From: Candidatus Schekmanbacteria bacterium RIFCSPLOWO2_02_FULL_38_14
GTDB lineage: Bacteria > Schekmanbacteria > GWA2-38-11
NCBI GenBank assembly: GCA_001790855.1
Contig: MGDH01000019.1
Location: 1-62,225, forward strand
Direction: 5' to 3'
Length of the DNA stretch: 62,225 bases
Below, one piece after another: positions 54,722 to 62,225 of this stretch. The notes under the pieces are model-generated. The model was not told where the DNA came from, ran no database searches, and saw only the letters and a program-made list of their open reading frames with translations. The first letter of the stretch is position 1; every line of letters starts with the position of its first letter. The translations under genes were made by a program, and so were the position numbers.

Positions 54722-54982
54722 CTAAAGCAATCCCTTGGTTTTAAGATCTTCGCAGGTTTTTTTTATTTCACTGGCTACATTTTTGTCATCCGAAACTTTA
54801 AACTTCTTTCTTATCTCTTCTTCAATCTCATCAAATGAGCAGTTTTTTTGAATAAGTTCAAAGACGAGTTTTGCTGTGCCATTCAGAAAATGGGCATTAT
54901 CAGATTGTGAGTCATAGATAAGCAGTTCATCTCCAAGGTCCTTGAAAACGAAGCGTTCTTTTTTTTCTTCTGTCTTTTCCAT
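54722..54982 (-). CDS. PqqD-like peptide-binding protein (orphan)
   Basis: The 86-residue protein resembles PqqD-family chaperones: VFKDLGDELLIYDSQSDNAH, then FLNGTAKLVFELIQKN, then an acidic helix. PqqD-like domains bind precursor peptides for radical SAM enzymes. No precursor or radical SAM gene lies beside it. The radical SAM enzyme at 41923 is 11 kb away. The role here is open. Confidence 0.75.
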   Translation of the reverse strand: MEKTEEKKERFVFKDLGDELLIYDSQSDNAHFLNGTAKLVFELIQKNCSFDEIEEEIRKKFKVSDDKNVASEIKKTCEDLKTKGLL

Positions 54983-55124
54983 ATCTTTTCTAAAATATCA
55001 GATAGGGTTCAAGGGGTCAAGCAATCAATTCGTCGTTCGTGATTCGTTGTTCGTATCACGAGCCAAGAGCCACTATGTTTTGGATTTTGAATTTTATTTG
55101 AACTTTGAGCTTTGTCATTTGACA

Positions 55125-55763
55125 TTATTTTTTTACCCTGTCAACAACTCTTACCGCCTCTATAAACCTTCTCATCTTTTCATAATCTTTTTTCCCGGGT
55201 TTTGATTCAACACCACTGCTTACATCAACTGCGTAAGGGTTTACCTTTAAGATTGCATCTTTTACATTTTCAGGATTAAGCCCGCCTGCAAGAATAATCC
55301 TGCCATATTTTTTTGCCCTTACTGCTAAATCCCAGTTAAAGGTTTTTCCTGTGCCTCCCGGTATCTCTTCAGAGAAGGCATCAAGAAGAAATGCTGACAC
55401 TTTATATTCTTTGATTTTTTCAATGCTCTTTTCATCACTCACCTTTACACTTTTTATAATCTTAGTCCTGAATTTACTGCAAAATTTTTCATCCTCATCA
55501 CCGTGAAGCTGGACAATTCCAATACCACACTCATCAACTGTTTTCTGGATGTTCTCAAAGGTTTCGTTTACAAAAACTCCAACAGTTGGAATAAATGCTG
55601 GGAGATGAGAAATTATCTCATGCGCCTTTGAAATTTCAACATATCTCGGGCTTTTTTTATAAAAGACAAATCCCAGCGCATCAGCTCCATATTTTACTGC
55701 TGCCAGTGCATCCTCTGAGTTTGTAATCCCGCAGATTTTGATTTTAGTTAGAAGATGGCTCAT
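55125..55763 (-). CDS. trpF: Phosphoribosylanthranilate isomerase
   Basis: TrpF catalyses the third step of tryptophan synthesis. The 212-residue product is a TIM barrel with the catalytic Cys in KICGITN and Asp in [14 protein letters not shown], and the C-terminal phosphate-binding DVSSGVES. It stands alone here, without other trp genes. A small membrane-anchored protein gene lies upstream on the same strand. A repeat-rich gap follows its stop. Confidence 0.93.
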   Translation of the reverse strand: MSHLLTKIKICGITNSEDALAAVKYGADALGFVFYKKSPRYVEISKAHEIISHLPAFIPTVGVFVNETFENIQKTVDECGIGIVQLHGDEDEKFCSKFRTKIIKSVKVSDEKSIEKIKEYKVSAFLLDAFSEEIPGGTGKTFNWDLAVRAKKYGRIILAGGLNPENVKDAILKVNPYAVDVSSGVESKPGKKDYEKMRRFIEAVRVVDRVKK

Positions 55764-55803
55764 ATTTTTATAATTAAAAACTAAATTGTGTTAAATTTTC
55801 TTC

Positions 55804-56301
55804 CTATTCTATTTCCTTTAACATGCCCTTTCTGGATTTAAGGAAGTTTTTCTTCTCGATTTTTTCCTCTATTACTTCCTTGTAAAGAGAGGCGCGCTCT
55901 CCCTTATTTTTTATCCTTTCCACCCTTTCAAGTTCATTGTTTAAAAGGTTGATAGAGATATCTATAAATTTTCCCTGAATATATTTTCTCACAAAACTTG
56001 CTGATTTCAATTTTTCTTTTTCTTTTAACAATCCTTCTCTTTTTATTTTTATTTGATATTTATCAAAATACTGATAGTTGTTTAATACATCTTTTACGAG
56101 TCCCTCTGTTTTGATATAGTCAGAAAACTTTCTGCCAAAACTTGTTTTTTCAAAATATTTATAAAAAGTTCCGGTTATCCTCGCTAAACTTTTATAAACA
56201 AAAGAAACCTTGCTTCCATTCTCGTTGTCTTTTTTTAAAGTTTCAGAATAGAGAAAATAAAGGATGAAAAAAACCACTATAAATGCCAAAATTTTTTTCA
56301 T
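55804..56301 (-). CDS. Hypothetical membrane-anchored protein
   Basis: I do not recognise this 165-residue protein. It has one N-terminal hydrophobic segment (residues 4-20) and then a lysine- and glutamate-rich, probably coiled-coil body. Codon use resembles its neighbours. It ends 41 bases before the trpF start on the same strand, so the two may be co-transcribed. Confidence 0.6.
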   Translation of the reverse strand: MKKILAFIVVFFILYFLYSETLKKDNENGSKVSFVYKSLARITGTFYKYFEKTSFGRKFSDYIKTEGLVKDVLNNYQYFDKYQIKIKREGLLKEKEKLKSASFVRKYIQGKFIDISINLLNNELERVERIKNKGERASLYKEVIEEKIEKKNFLKSRKGMLKEIE

Positions 56302-56552
56302 AAGCCTTTTAAAAATACTTGTAAATCAATTTTATAAAACAATAGTAATCTGTGTAATCTTTTTAAAATTTCTTTAATCTAAACATACACTATATTCCTT
56401 TTCAAAAATTCTCAACTTTTTTCCTTGACTTTTTTCCTCAGAGGTGGTGAGAAAAGCCTTATTTGAAAGGTGAGTTCAGAGCTTTGACATAACCTTAGCA
56501 TTGAAGCTTCTCAGAAATATTTTTTAAAACTACTCCTTTGGAGAATATGATT

Positions 56553-57602
56553 ATGAAGGCTGCTGTATGGTATGGTCAGAAGGATGTGAGAGTTGTTGAT
56601 GTGCCGGAACCAAAGGTTGCTGCCGGCACAGTTAAGATAAAAGTTACATACTGCGGAATCTGCGGTTCGGATTTGCATGAATATCTCAAAGGTCCTGTTA
56701 TCATCCCGTCAAAACCACACCCCCTTACAGGGAAAATGCCTCCTGTTACTTTGGGGCATGAATTCTGCGGGCCTATTGTTGAAGTTGGGGAAGGCATTAA
56801 AAACTTTAAAACAGGTGACCGTGTAACCGTTGATGCCTGCCTTGTGTGCCATGAATGCCACTGGTGCAAAAAGGCGCAGTATAATCTCTGCGCAAAACTT
56901 GGAAGCACAGGGCTTTGTGCAGACGGGGCATTTGCAGAATATGTAGTTGTTCCTGCCTATACCTGCTATAAGCTCCCTCAGGAGATGTCAGATGAGGCAG
57001 GGGCGTTTGTTGAGCCTTTGGCTGTTGCAACACATGCTGTAAAGAGGGGAAAGATTGTACCCGGTGATGTTGTGGCAATTGTGGGAGGAGGTCCTATCGG
57101 GCTTCTTGTAATGCAGGTTGCAAAGGCGTCAGGCGCAAGCAAGGTTTTTGTTATTGAGCCAATGGAAAGCAGAAAAAAGCTTGCTGCTGAGCTTGGAGCA
57201 ACAAAGGTTTATGACCCGGCGCAGGGTGATGTTGGAAAGATGATTCACGAGGATACAAACGGTCTGAGGGCTGACCTTGTGTTTGAGTGTGTTGGGAAGG
57301 CTGAGACAGTTGACTCTGCAATAAAGCTTTCAGGCAAAGGCGCAAGAATTGTAATTGTTGGAATCTTCTCGGCTCCTGCACAATTCCATTTTGCAAGGAT
57401 GCAGGCGCACGAGAAGGAACTTATTGGCAGCTCTGCATATCCAAATGAGTTTCCTGCGGCAATCTCTTTTCTTGCAGACGGAAGGGTGAATATAAAGCCT
57501 TTAATAACCGGAAGAATTAAACTGAGTGAAATAATAGATAAAGGATTTAATGAGCTTATTTCTCACCCTGAAAAAAATATAAAGATTCTGGTTTCAATGT
57601 AA
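56553..57602 (+). CDS. Zinc-dependent alcohol dehydrogenase (butanediol dehydrogenase-like)
   Basis: The product has 349 residues from ATG 56553. The catalytic zinc site is in CGICGSD and GHEFCGP. The structural zinc loop has CLVCHECHWC with a following Cys. The NAD-binding motif GGGPIGLLV is present. It resembles 2,3-butanediol and related medium-chain dehydrogenases. A GGAG site is 9 bases from the chosen ATG, and upstream TTG 56538 and ATG 56547 are alternatives. It opens the catabolic-looking cluster. Confidence 0.9.
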   Translation: MKAAVWYGQKDVRVVDVPEPKVAAGTVKIKVTYCGICGSDLHEYLKGPVIIPSKPHPLTGKMPPVTLGHEFCGPIVEVGEGIKNFKTGDRVTVDACLVCHECHWCKKAQYNLCAKLGSTGLCADGAFAEYVVVPAYTCYKLPQEMSDEAGAFVEPLAVATHAVKRGKIVPGDVVAIVGGGPIGLLVMQVAKASGASKVFVIEPMESRKKLAAELGATKVYDPAQGDVGKMIHEDTNGLRADLVFECVGKAETVDSAIKLSGKGARIVIVGIFSAPAQFHFARMQAHEKELIGSSAYPNEFPAAISFLADGRVNIKPLITGRIKLSEIIDKGFNELISHPEKNIKILVSM

Positions 57603-57650
57603 TCAGCTATAAAAAAGTCTTTGGCATTTATTTAAAAACTGGAGGAATTA

Positions 57651-58586
57651 ATGGCAAAAAAACCAAGTGAGAAAGTAAAAATTCCCACCTGCTGTCCGGT
57701 CCCACCATATCCGGGAGAAAGAGAAAAAGGAAAGGAGAGCCTTATAAAAGTTGCTGCCCTTCAGATGGAGCCAAGAATTTCTGACAAGGATAGAAATGTG
57801 AATGAATCCCTGCGGCTCATTCATAAGGCTGCTGACAAGGGGGTTAAGCTTGCAGTCCTTCCCGAGCTTTGCAATACAGGCTACATTTATAATTCAAGGG
57901 AGGAAGCCTTTGCAAATGCGGAATATGTTCCTGACGGGCCAACAACAAAGGCATGGATGAAGGCTGCAAAGGAAAGAGATATCTATATCTGTGCCGGAAT
58001 TACTGAAAGAGAAGAGAACAGGCTCTATAACAGCGTTGCTGTTGTTGGACCAGACGGGTTTATAGGAATATACAGGAAAACTCATCTCTGGAATGAAGAG
58101 AAGATGTGGTTTACTCCTGGGGATGCAGGGTTCCCGGTATTTGAGCTTCCTTTCGGAAAAATTGGCAACAGAATCTGTTATGACGGATGGTTTCCGGAGG
58201 TAACAAGAATTTATATGGCTCAGGGTGTTGATATCATATGCGACTCGACAAACTGGGTTATTGTTCCAGGAATCCAGACGCCTGAGAAGCCTGCTGCGGC
58301 ACATACTGCAAGCGCCCTTTCGCTTATGAGCAGTGTTTTTACAATATGCGCTGACAGAATCGGGATTGAAAGGGGATGCACCTATCTTGGAAACAGCTGT
58401 GTAATTGATACTGCAGGAAACTTTGTGGCAGGTCCTGCATCTTTTGATAAGCCGGAGATTGTTGTTGCTGAAATAAATGTGATGGCTGCAAGATACCGCC
58501 ACTGGTCTGAATTTAACAACCCCTTTGCTGACAGAAGGACTGATGTGTACGACAATTTGTTAGGATACAGACCAAAGGAAAAATAA
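57651..58586 (+). CDS. Nitrilase-superfamily carbon-nitrogen hydrolase
   Basis: The 311-residue protein has the Glu-Lys-Cys catalytic set: E72 in LPELCNTG, K143 in YRKTHLWNEE and C176 in NRICYDGWFPE. Such enzymes cleave amides or nitriles. The first 30 residues form an extension with two prolines and a CC pair not needed for the fold. GGAGGAA precedes the ATG. It is second in the cluster and could release ammonia from an amide. Confidence 0.92.
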   Translation: MAKKPSEKVKIPTCCPVPPYPGEREKGKESLIKVAALQMEPRISDKDRNVNESLRLIHKAADKGVKLAVLPELCNTGYIYNSREEAFANAEYVPDGPTTKAWMKAAKERDIYICAGITEREENRLYNSVAVVGPDGFIGIYRKTHLWNEEKMWFTPGDAGFPVFELPFGKIGNRICYDGWFPEVTRIYMAQGVDIICDSTNWVIVPGIQTPEKPAAAHTASALSLMSSVFTICADRIGIERGCTYLGNSCVIDTAGNFVAGPASFDKPEIVVAEINVMAARYRHWSEFNNPFADRRTDVYDNLLGYRPKEK

Positions 58587-58636
58587 AACAAAGTGCAAAA
58601 CTGAAAGCATAACACTTTATATTATAGGAGGAAAAT

Positions 58637-59203
58637 ATGACAGAAAAAATACAGGAAGACCTTCCCCTGAAATATATGAAGGAGACAGGTCGGGAAAATT
58701 TTGAGGATTTCTGCCTTGATGCAACAAGGGCAATTTTTGCCCATGTCTATTATACATGGAAGACTCTGAAAAGCGCTCTTGGGCCAAAAGAAGCGCTTGA
58801 AGTCTACTGGAAGGTATGGGAAGGGCTTGCAGAGGTTTCATTTGCGCAGGCAAAGCAAGTGCTTGGGATAAATGAAGTAAAGGATATTCCAACCCTTGGA
58901 AAAATCTTTCAGTTCTGCTGGCTTGCATATCCGTGCATATACAATATTCAGGAAGAGAGTCCGGACAGCCATGTGGGGATAATTGATTTCTGTCCAAACC
59001 CAGCCTATGGGCCCACGGATAACCACCTCGACAGGCTTGATTACTACAAGCAGGAAGCAGAACTTTCAAGGAAATTTGTGTGGAAGCTTGTGGATTTAGC
59101 CGGAATGACAGGAAAGGTTGATGCAGACCAGGATTTGTTTCTTTGCAGAGATGGCTGTACAGATGTATGCAGAGTCTTTGTAAGAAAGAAAAAGGAGGCA
59201 TAA
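58637..59203 (+). CDS. Small cysteine-containing protein, thiazoline hydrolase-like (paralog 1)
   Basis: The 188-residue protein weakly resembles L-2-amino-thiazoline-4-carboxylate hydrolase-type proteins. Features are GKIFQFCWLAYPCIYNIQEE, the LAGMTGKVDADQDLFLC block and an end with CRDGCTDVC. The neighbouring gene 59207 shares the LGRI-type helix, an AGM motif and a Cys-rich end. I cannot assign an activity. It has a GGAGG site and is 50 bases after the nitrilase gene. Confidence 0.6.
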   Translation: MTEKIQEDLPLKYMKETGRENFEDFCLDATRAIFAHVYYTWKTLKSALGPKEALEVYWKVWEGLAEVSFAQAKQVLGINEVKDIPTLGKIFQFCWLAYPCIYNIQEESPDSHVGIIDFCPNPAYGPTDNHLDRLDYYKQEAELSRKFVWKLVDLAGMTGKVDADQDLFLCRDGCTDVCRVFVRKKKEA

Positions 59204-59206
59204 AAA

Positions 59207-59785
59207 ATGTCAAGATTTTTAGAACCATTCAAAACAATCGAAGGCGAAGAAGAACCTCTTTTTGGGGCTTTAAAGAGGATAAAAAGAAGCATTGAAGAGC
59301 AGGGGAGAGCAAACTTTAACAGCTTCGTGGCAGTTGATTACTTTTTGTATAATGGAATGGAAAAGGGAGTTGGAAAGGAAAAGGCTCAAAAGCTTCACGC
59401 TAACCTCTGGAAAAATTACCCTCCGGAATGGGTAAAGGATGCAAAGGTTATATTAAAGATTGGAGAGATTAAGAAGCTATCTGACCTTGGAAGGATTATT
59501 GAATATTGCCAGACTGCGAGGTTCTGCAATTTCAATGCAAGGAAACAGGCAAAGACAGAACTTGTAGGCAAAATAACTCTTTGCCCCTTTGTTGAAGTTG
59601 CGCAGAAGACATTCGGAGCAAAGAAGAAGGAGAACTATTTCGAGTCGCTCCACGGCGTTACCAAGGGTTTTATTGAAGGGATAGTTAAAGCAGCAGGAAT
59701 GGCAGACAGCGTGAGCGTAGATGTTCCAAAAGCAATGTGTAGAGGGGACAAATACTGTCAGGTTATCTGCTCTAAAAAGAAGTAA
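59207..59785 (+). CDS. Small cysteine-containing protein (paralog 2)
   Basis: The 192-residue protein shares with the upstream gene the pattern LSDLGRIIEYCQTARFCNFN, the AAGMADSVSVDVPKAMC stretch and a CRGDKYCQVIC end. Gene spacing is 3 bases, so the two are translated together and may form a hetero-complex. The family is probably the thiazoline-hydrolase-like group. Function is unknown. Confidence 0.6.
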   Translation: MSRFLEPFKTIEGEEEPLFGALKRIKRSIEEQGRANFNSFVAVDYFLYNGMEKGVGKEKAQKLHANLWKNYPPEWVKDAKVILKIGEIKKLSDLGRIIEYCQTARFCNFNARKQAKTELVGKITLCPFVEVAQKTFGAKKKENYFESLHGVTKGFIEGIVKAAGMADSVSVDVPKAMCRGDKYCQVICSKKK

Positions 59786-59913
59786 TCTTTGGAAGAATAT
59801 AGAGGTGCATTCCAGATTCTATTGGAAATGCGGGTGTATATAAAAGAGATTTAGTTCATTATATTTGTAGATTTCCATGCAAATTACAGAAAGCTGCAAA
59901 GGAGTTAAGGAAT

Positions 59914-60561
59914 ATGGTTGTAAAAAAGGCTAAATCAAAGAAACTCTCAAAGTCCAGAAAGGCTAAAAAGAAACCTTTAAAAAAAATTAAGAAAAAGGCA
60001 GTATCAAAAAAAGCATCAGTAAAAGTTAAGAAAAAAGCAGTACAAAAAAAAGTATCAGTTTCAGCAGCAAAGAAGGGAATGGTTTCAAAAGCTGATTATG
60101 AAAAGCTGAAGGCTGAATACAAAAGGATGCAGAATGATTATGCTGAATGCCTTTGGGCTTTTGTAAAATGGTGCGGAGTTGCTTTTAACTATGTTGGCAA
60201 AGAACTTGGTGAGGAAGAGGTAAAAAAATATTCTGAATACATAGCTGAAGTTTTTGCAAGACCTATGTTTGAAAAAGGTGGAGTCCATACGCTGAAAACC
60301 CTTAAATGGTTTGTTGATGTCCTTGGAAGCGACTTCAAATGGGTTGAGGATGATGAAAAGATAATTCTTAAAGGGGTTTGTAATTCAGGCGGAAGGCTTG
60401 AAAGAGAAGGGATAAGCAAAAGGAACAAAGAGGGAGTATCCTATTATTGTTCCCATTGCAAGCAGTGGTATGAGGATTTGGCAAAGCAGTGGTATGACCT
60501 TGATATCAAGTTTCAATATAAACCAGGCGGACAGGGGTGTACTTTTACATTTATGAAATAA
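59914..60561 (+). CDS. Lys-rich tailed protein with a CxxC C terminus
   Basis: The first 55 residues of this 215-residue protein are mostly lysine with serine and valine, a low-complexity basic tail. From residue 57 it has a helical domain and then GVCNSGGRLEREG, YYCSHCKQWYEDL and a GCTFTFMK end. It could be a distant relative of the two preceding proteins, but similarity is slight. The tail might bind nucleic acid or a membrane. Function is unknown. Confidence 0.5.
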   Translation: MVVKKAKSKKLSKSRKAKKKPLKKIKKKAVSKKASVKVKKKAVQKKVSVSAAKKGMVSKADYEKLKAEYKRMQNDYAECLWAFVKWCGVAFNYVGKELGEEEVKKYSEYIAEVFARPMFEKGGVHTLKTLKWFVDVLGSDFKWVEDDEKIILKGVCNSGGRLEREGISKRNKEGVSYYCSHCKQWYEDLAKQWYDLDIKFQYKPGGQGCTFTFMK

Positions 60562-60596
60562 TAAACGGTTAAATGGTTAATCAGGGGAGGATGAAG

Positions 60597-61745
60597 ATGG
60601 ATTTTAAACTTACTGAAGAACAGCAGATGCTCAAGGATATGTGCAGGGATTTTGCTGAAAAGGAGATAATGCCAAAGGCTGACACATGGAATAAGACAGG
60701 AGAATTCCCAACAGAAATTTTCAAAAAAATGGCAGAGCTTGACCTGATGGGGCTTCTGATTTCTGAGGAATACGGAGGAAGCAATGCCGGTATGGTTGCC
60801 TATGTTGCGGCAATGGAAGAGATTGCAAGGGCTGACCAGTCGGTTGCGGCAACGTGGAATGCTCACATTACAATAGGCTCTGTTGCATTTATGATTTTTG
60901 GGACTGAGGAGCAGAAGAAAAAATATCTTATTCCTCTTGCAAAGGGTGAAAAACTTGGGGCTTTTGGTCTTACAGAGGCAAATGCCGGCTCTGATGCAAG
61001 GGGCATAAAAACAAAGGCTGTGCTTGAAGGGAATGAGTGGGTTATAAATGGGACAAAATGCTTTATAACAAATGTAGGAACTCCATTGAGTTATGGCGTA
61101 ATAATACTCGCTGTTACAGGAGAGGATGCAAAGGGAAACAAAAAATTCAGCGCTTTTATTGTTCCAAAAGAAGCCAAGGGGTTTACCGTTGGCAAGAGAT
61201 ATGAAAAGATTGGATGGCATGCTGTTGATACAAGAGAGCTTGTGTTTGAAGATTGCAGGATTCCAAAAGACAACCTGATTGGCAAAGAGGGGGAGGGACT
61301 GAAGCAGTTTCTTGAAGCCCTTGATGTCGGAAGGATAAGCATTGCAGCGCTTGGTATTGGACTTGCACAGAGGTCTTTTGAGCTTGCCCTTGCCCATAGC
61401 CAGCAAAGGGTGCAGTTTGGCAAGCCTATTTGCAAAAATCAGGCGATACAGTTCAAGCTTGCAGATATGGCAACAAAGATTGAGCTTGCAAGGCTTATAA
61501 CATACAAGGCTGCATGGCTTTGCGACAACAAGCTTCCATTTGCAAAGGAAGCCGCAATGGCGAAGACCTTTGCCTCAGAGGCTGCGGTAAGGGTTTCAGA
61601 GGAAGCAGTCCAGATTCATGGCGGCTATGGATTTACTGAGGAATATGTTGTTTCAAGATTTTATATGGATTCAAAGGTTTTGACCATTGGCGAAGGTACC
61701 AACGAGATTCAGAGAATGGTTATTGCAAGATTGATTGGATGCTGA
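60597..61745 (+). CDS. Acyl-CoA dehydrogenase
   Basis: The 382-residue flavoprotein oxidises an acyl-CoA to the enoyl-CoA. Conserved blocks are FGLTEANAGSDARGI-type AFGLTEANAGSDA, the FITNVG FAD-contact region and the C-terminal IHGGYGFTEEYVVSRFYMD with IGEGTNEIQ carrying the likely catalytic Glu. I start at ATG 60597 with AGGGGAGG upstream. It precedes enoyl-CoA hydratase, the next step of beta-oxidation. Confidence 0.95.
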   Translation: MDFKLTEEQQMLKDMCRDFAEKEIMPKADTWNKTGEFPTEIFKKMAELDLMGLLISEEYGGSNAGMVAYVAAMEEIARADQSVAATWNAHITIGSVAFMIFGTEEQKKKYLIPLAKGEKLGAFGLTEANAGSDARGIKTKAVLEGNEWVINGTKCFITNVGTPLSYGVIILAVTGEDAKGNKKFSAFIVPKEAKGFTVGKRYEKIGWHAVDTRELVFEDCRIPKDNLIGKEGEGLKQFLEALDVGRISIAALGIGLAQRSFELALAHSQQRVQFGKPICKNQAIQFKLADMATKIELARLITYKAAWLCDNKLPFAKEAAMAKTFASEAAVRVSEEAVQIHGGYGFTEEYVVSRFYMDSKVLTIGEGTNEIQRMVIARLIGC

Positions 61746-61846
61746 GTGGGGTAATAGTAATAGTGCCCCGTGCCTCGTGGCTCGCTAATTAAATACGAGT
61801 CACCAGTCACGAGCAACGAGTCACTTTCAAGATTGTGAGGGAAATT
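61746..61846. repeat. Dispersed CACGAG repeat between two beta-oxidation genes
   Basis: The 101-base gap contains GTGCCTCGTGGCTCGC and CACGAGCAACGAGTCAC, related to the CGTTCGTGATTCGTTG run at 55031. It is dispersed filler, not a gene. A GTGAGGG ribosome-binding region ends it. Confidence 0.45.
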
Positions 61847-62225
61847 ATGAGCTGGGAATTTTTTAATGTTGAAATGGTTGAGGAAGGGATTTCACTTGTA
61901 ACAATCAACCGCCCAAAGGTGCTCAATGCGGTTGACTTTCCAACAATAAAAGAGCTTGGAAAAATTTTTGATTCACTTGAAGAGGATAAAAGTGTGCGGG
62001 CTGTGATATTTACAGGGGCAGGCGAGAAGGCTTTTATTGCAGGTGGAGATATTGCTGCCATGAATTCCCTTAAATGGCCCGATGAGGCAAGAGATTTTGT
62101 TGCAACAGGACATAGGGTAATATCAGGTATTGAACGGAGCAGCAAAATCACAATAGCTGCAATCAACGGGTTTGCGCTTGGCGGAGGGACCGAGATAGCC
62201 CTTGGATTTGATATAAGAATCGCTT
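61847..62225 (+). CDS. Enoyl-CoA hydratase/isomerase (partial, runs off the window)
   Basis: The first 126 codons are present. The crotonase signature begins with ISLVTINRPKVLNAVDF, then AFIAGGDIAAMNS with an oxyanion-hole glycine, then INGFALGGGTEIALGFDIRIA. It would hydrate the enoyl-CoA made by the upstream acyl-CoA dehydrogenase. The window ends within the conserved core, so the catalytic Glu pair and C terminus are not seen. Confidence 0.93.
   Translation, partial: MSWEFFNVEMVEEGISLVTINRPKVLNAVDFPTIKELGKIFDSLEEDKSVRAVIFTGAGEKAFIAGGDIAAMNSLKWPDEARDFVATGHRVISGIERSSKITIAAINGFALGGGTEIALGFDIRIA

Noticed and set aside
1-62225. CRISPR arrays and tRNA or rRNA genes
   Set aside because: I saw no regularly spaced direct repeats with unique spacers and no cloverleaf or rRNA-like sequence. 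A covariance search could still find a tRNA I missed.

Overview
The window is AT-rich bacterial DNA, probably from an uncultivated anaerobic, Gram-negative-like lineage. It carries several Tat (twin-arginine) export signals, a prepilin peptidase, a small c-type cytochrome, the zinc-binding forms of ribosomal proteins S14 and L36, and intergenic gaps filled with dispersed repeats. I cannot name the phylum from sequence alone.

Layout. (1) 1-15701 holds the end of tuf followed by a complete S10-spc-alpha superoperon (rpsJ to rplQ, including secY, adk, map, infA and a 37-residue rpmJ), all on the plus strand. (2) 15776-20309 holds housekeeping genes: a DUF218 protein, rarA, tmk, ricT and a prepilin peptidase. 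(3) 20306-30007 is a defence and toxin-antitoxin island: a RhuM-Fic fusion, a degraded MNT-HEPN pair between two direct-repeat gene remnants, a single-chain type ISP-like restriction-modification enzyme, an AbiE pair with a clear promoter and operator, an unknown protein with a HEPN-like R-x4-H motif, and a small toxin/DUF2283 pair ending in a 199-bp tandem duplication. (4) 30153-38756 returns to core functions: rsmE, dnaJ, hrcA, a peptide-binding protein, argB, an amino acid permease, rlmE and a cytochrome c. (5) 38899-43074 is an AmmeMemoRadiSam locus: a MEMO1-AMMECR1 fusion, a DUF362 protein and a Tat-tagged radical SAM enzyme. A truncated second copy of the restriction gene and a spermidine-synthase-like membrane protein follow. 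(6) 45939-54670 is a worn accessory region with gene remnants, a NUDIX hydrolase, ChaB-like and DUF6485 proteins, an excisionase-like protein, an IS256 relic, a second Tat-tagged DUF362 protein with an amidohydrolase, and a Fic protein with a cut DUF1016 gene. It then holds two tandem integron gene cassettes with attC sites and a collapsed amino acid ABC transporter. (7) 54722-62225 holds an orphan PqqD-like protein, trpF and a plus-strand catabolic-looking cluster: zinc alcohol dehydrogenase, nitrilase-family amidohydrolase, three small cysteine-containing proteins, acyl-CoA dehydrogenase and an enoyl-CoA hydratase cut by the window edge.

The most notable finding is the cassette array at 52881-54066, read on the minus strand. 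Each cassette begins with an 8-nt core that is the exact reverse complement of the core opening its own attC site, as expected for circular integron cassettes. One cassette encodes a 65-residue protein made of five 13-residue repeats. The other encodes a 220-residue unknown protein with an R-x5-H motif. No integrase lies in the window, so this looks like an integrase-less attC cluster, and it begins exactly where a DUF1016 reading frame is cut.
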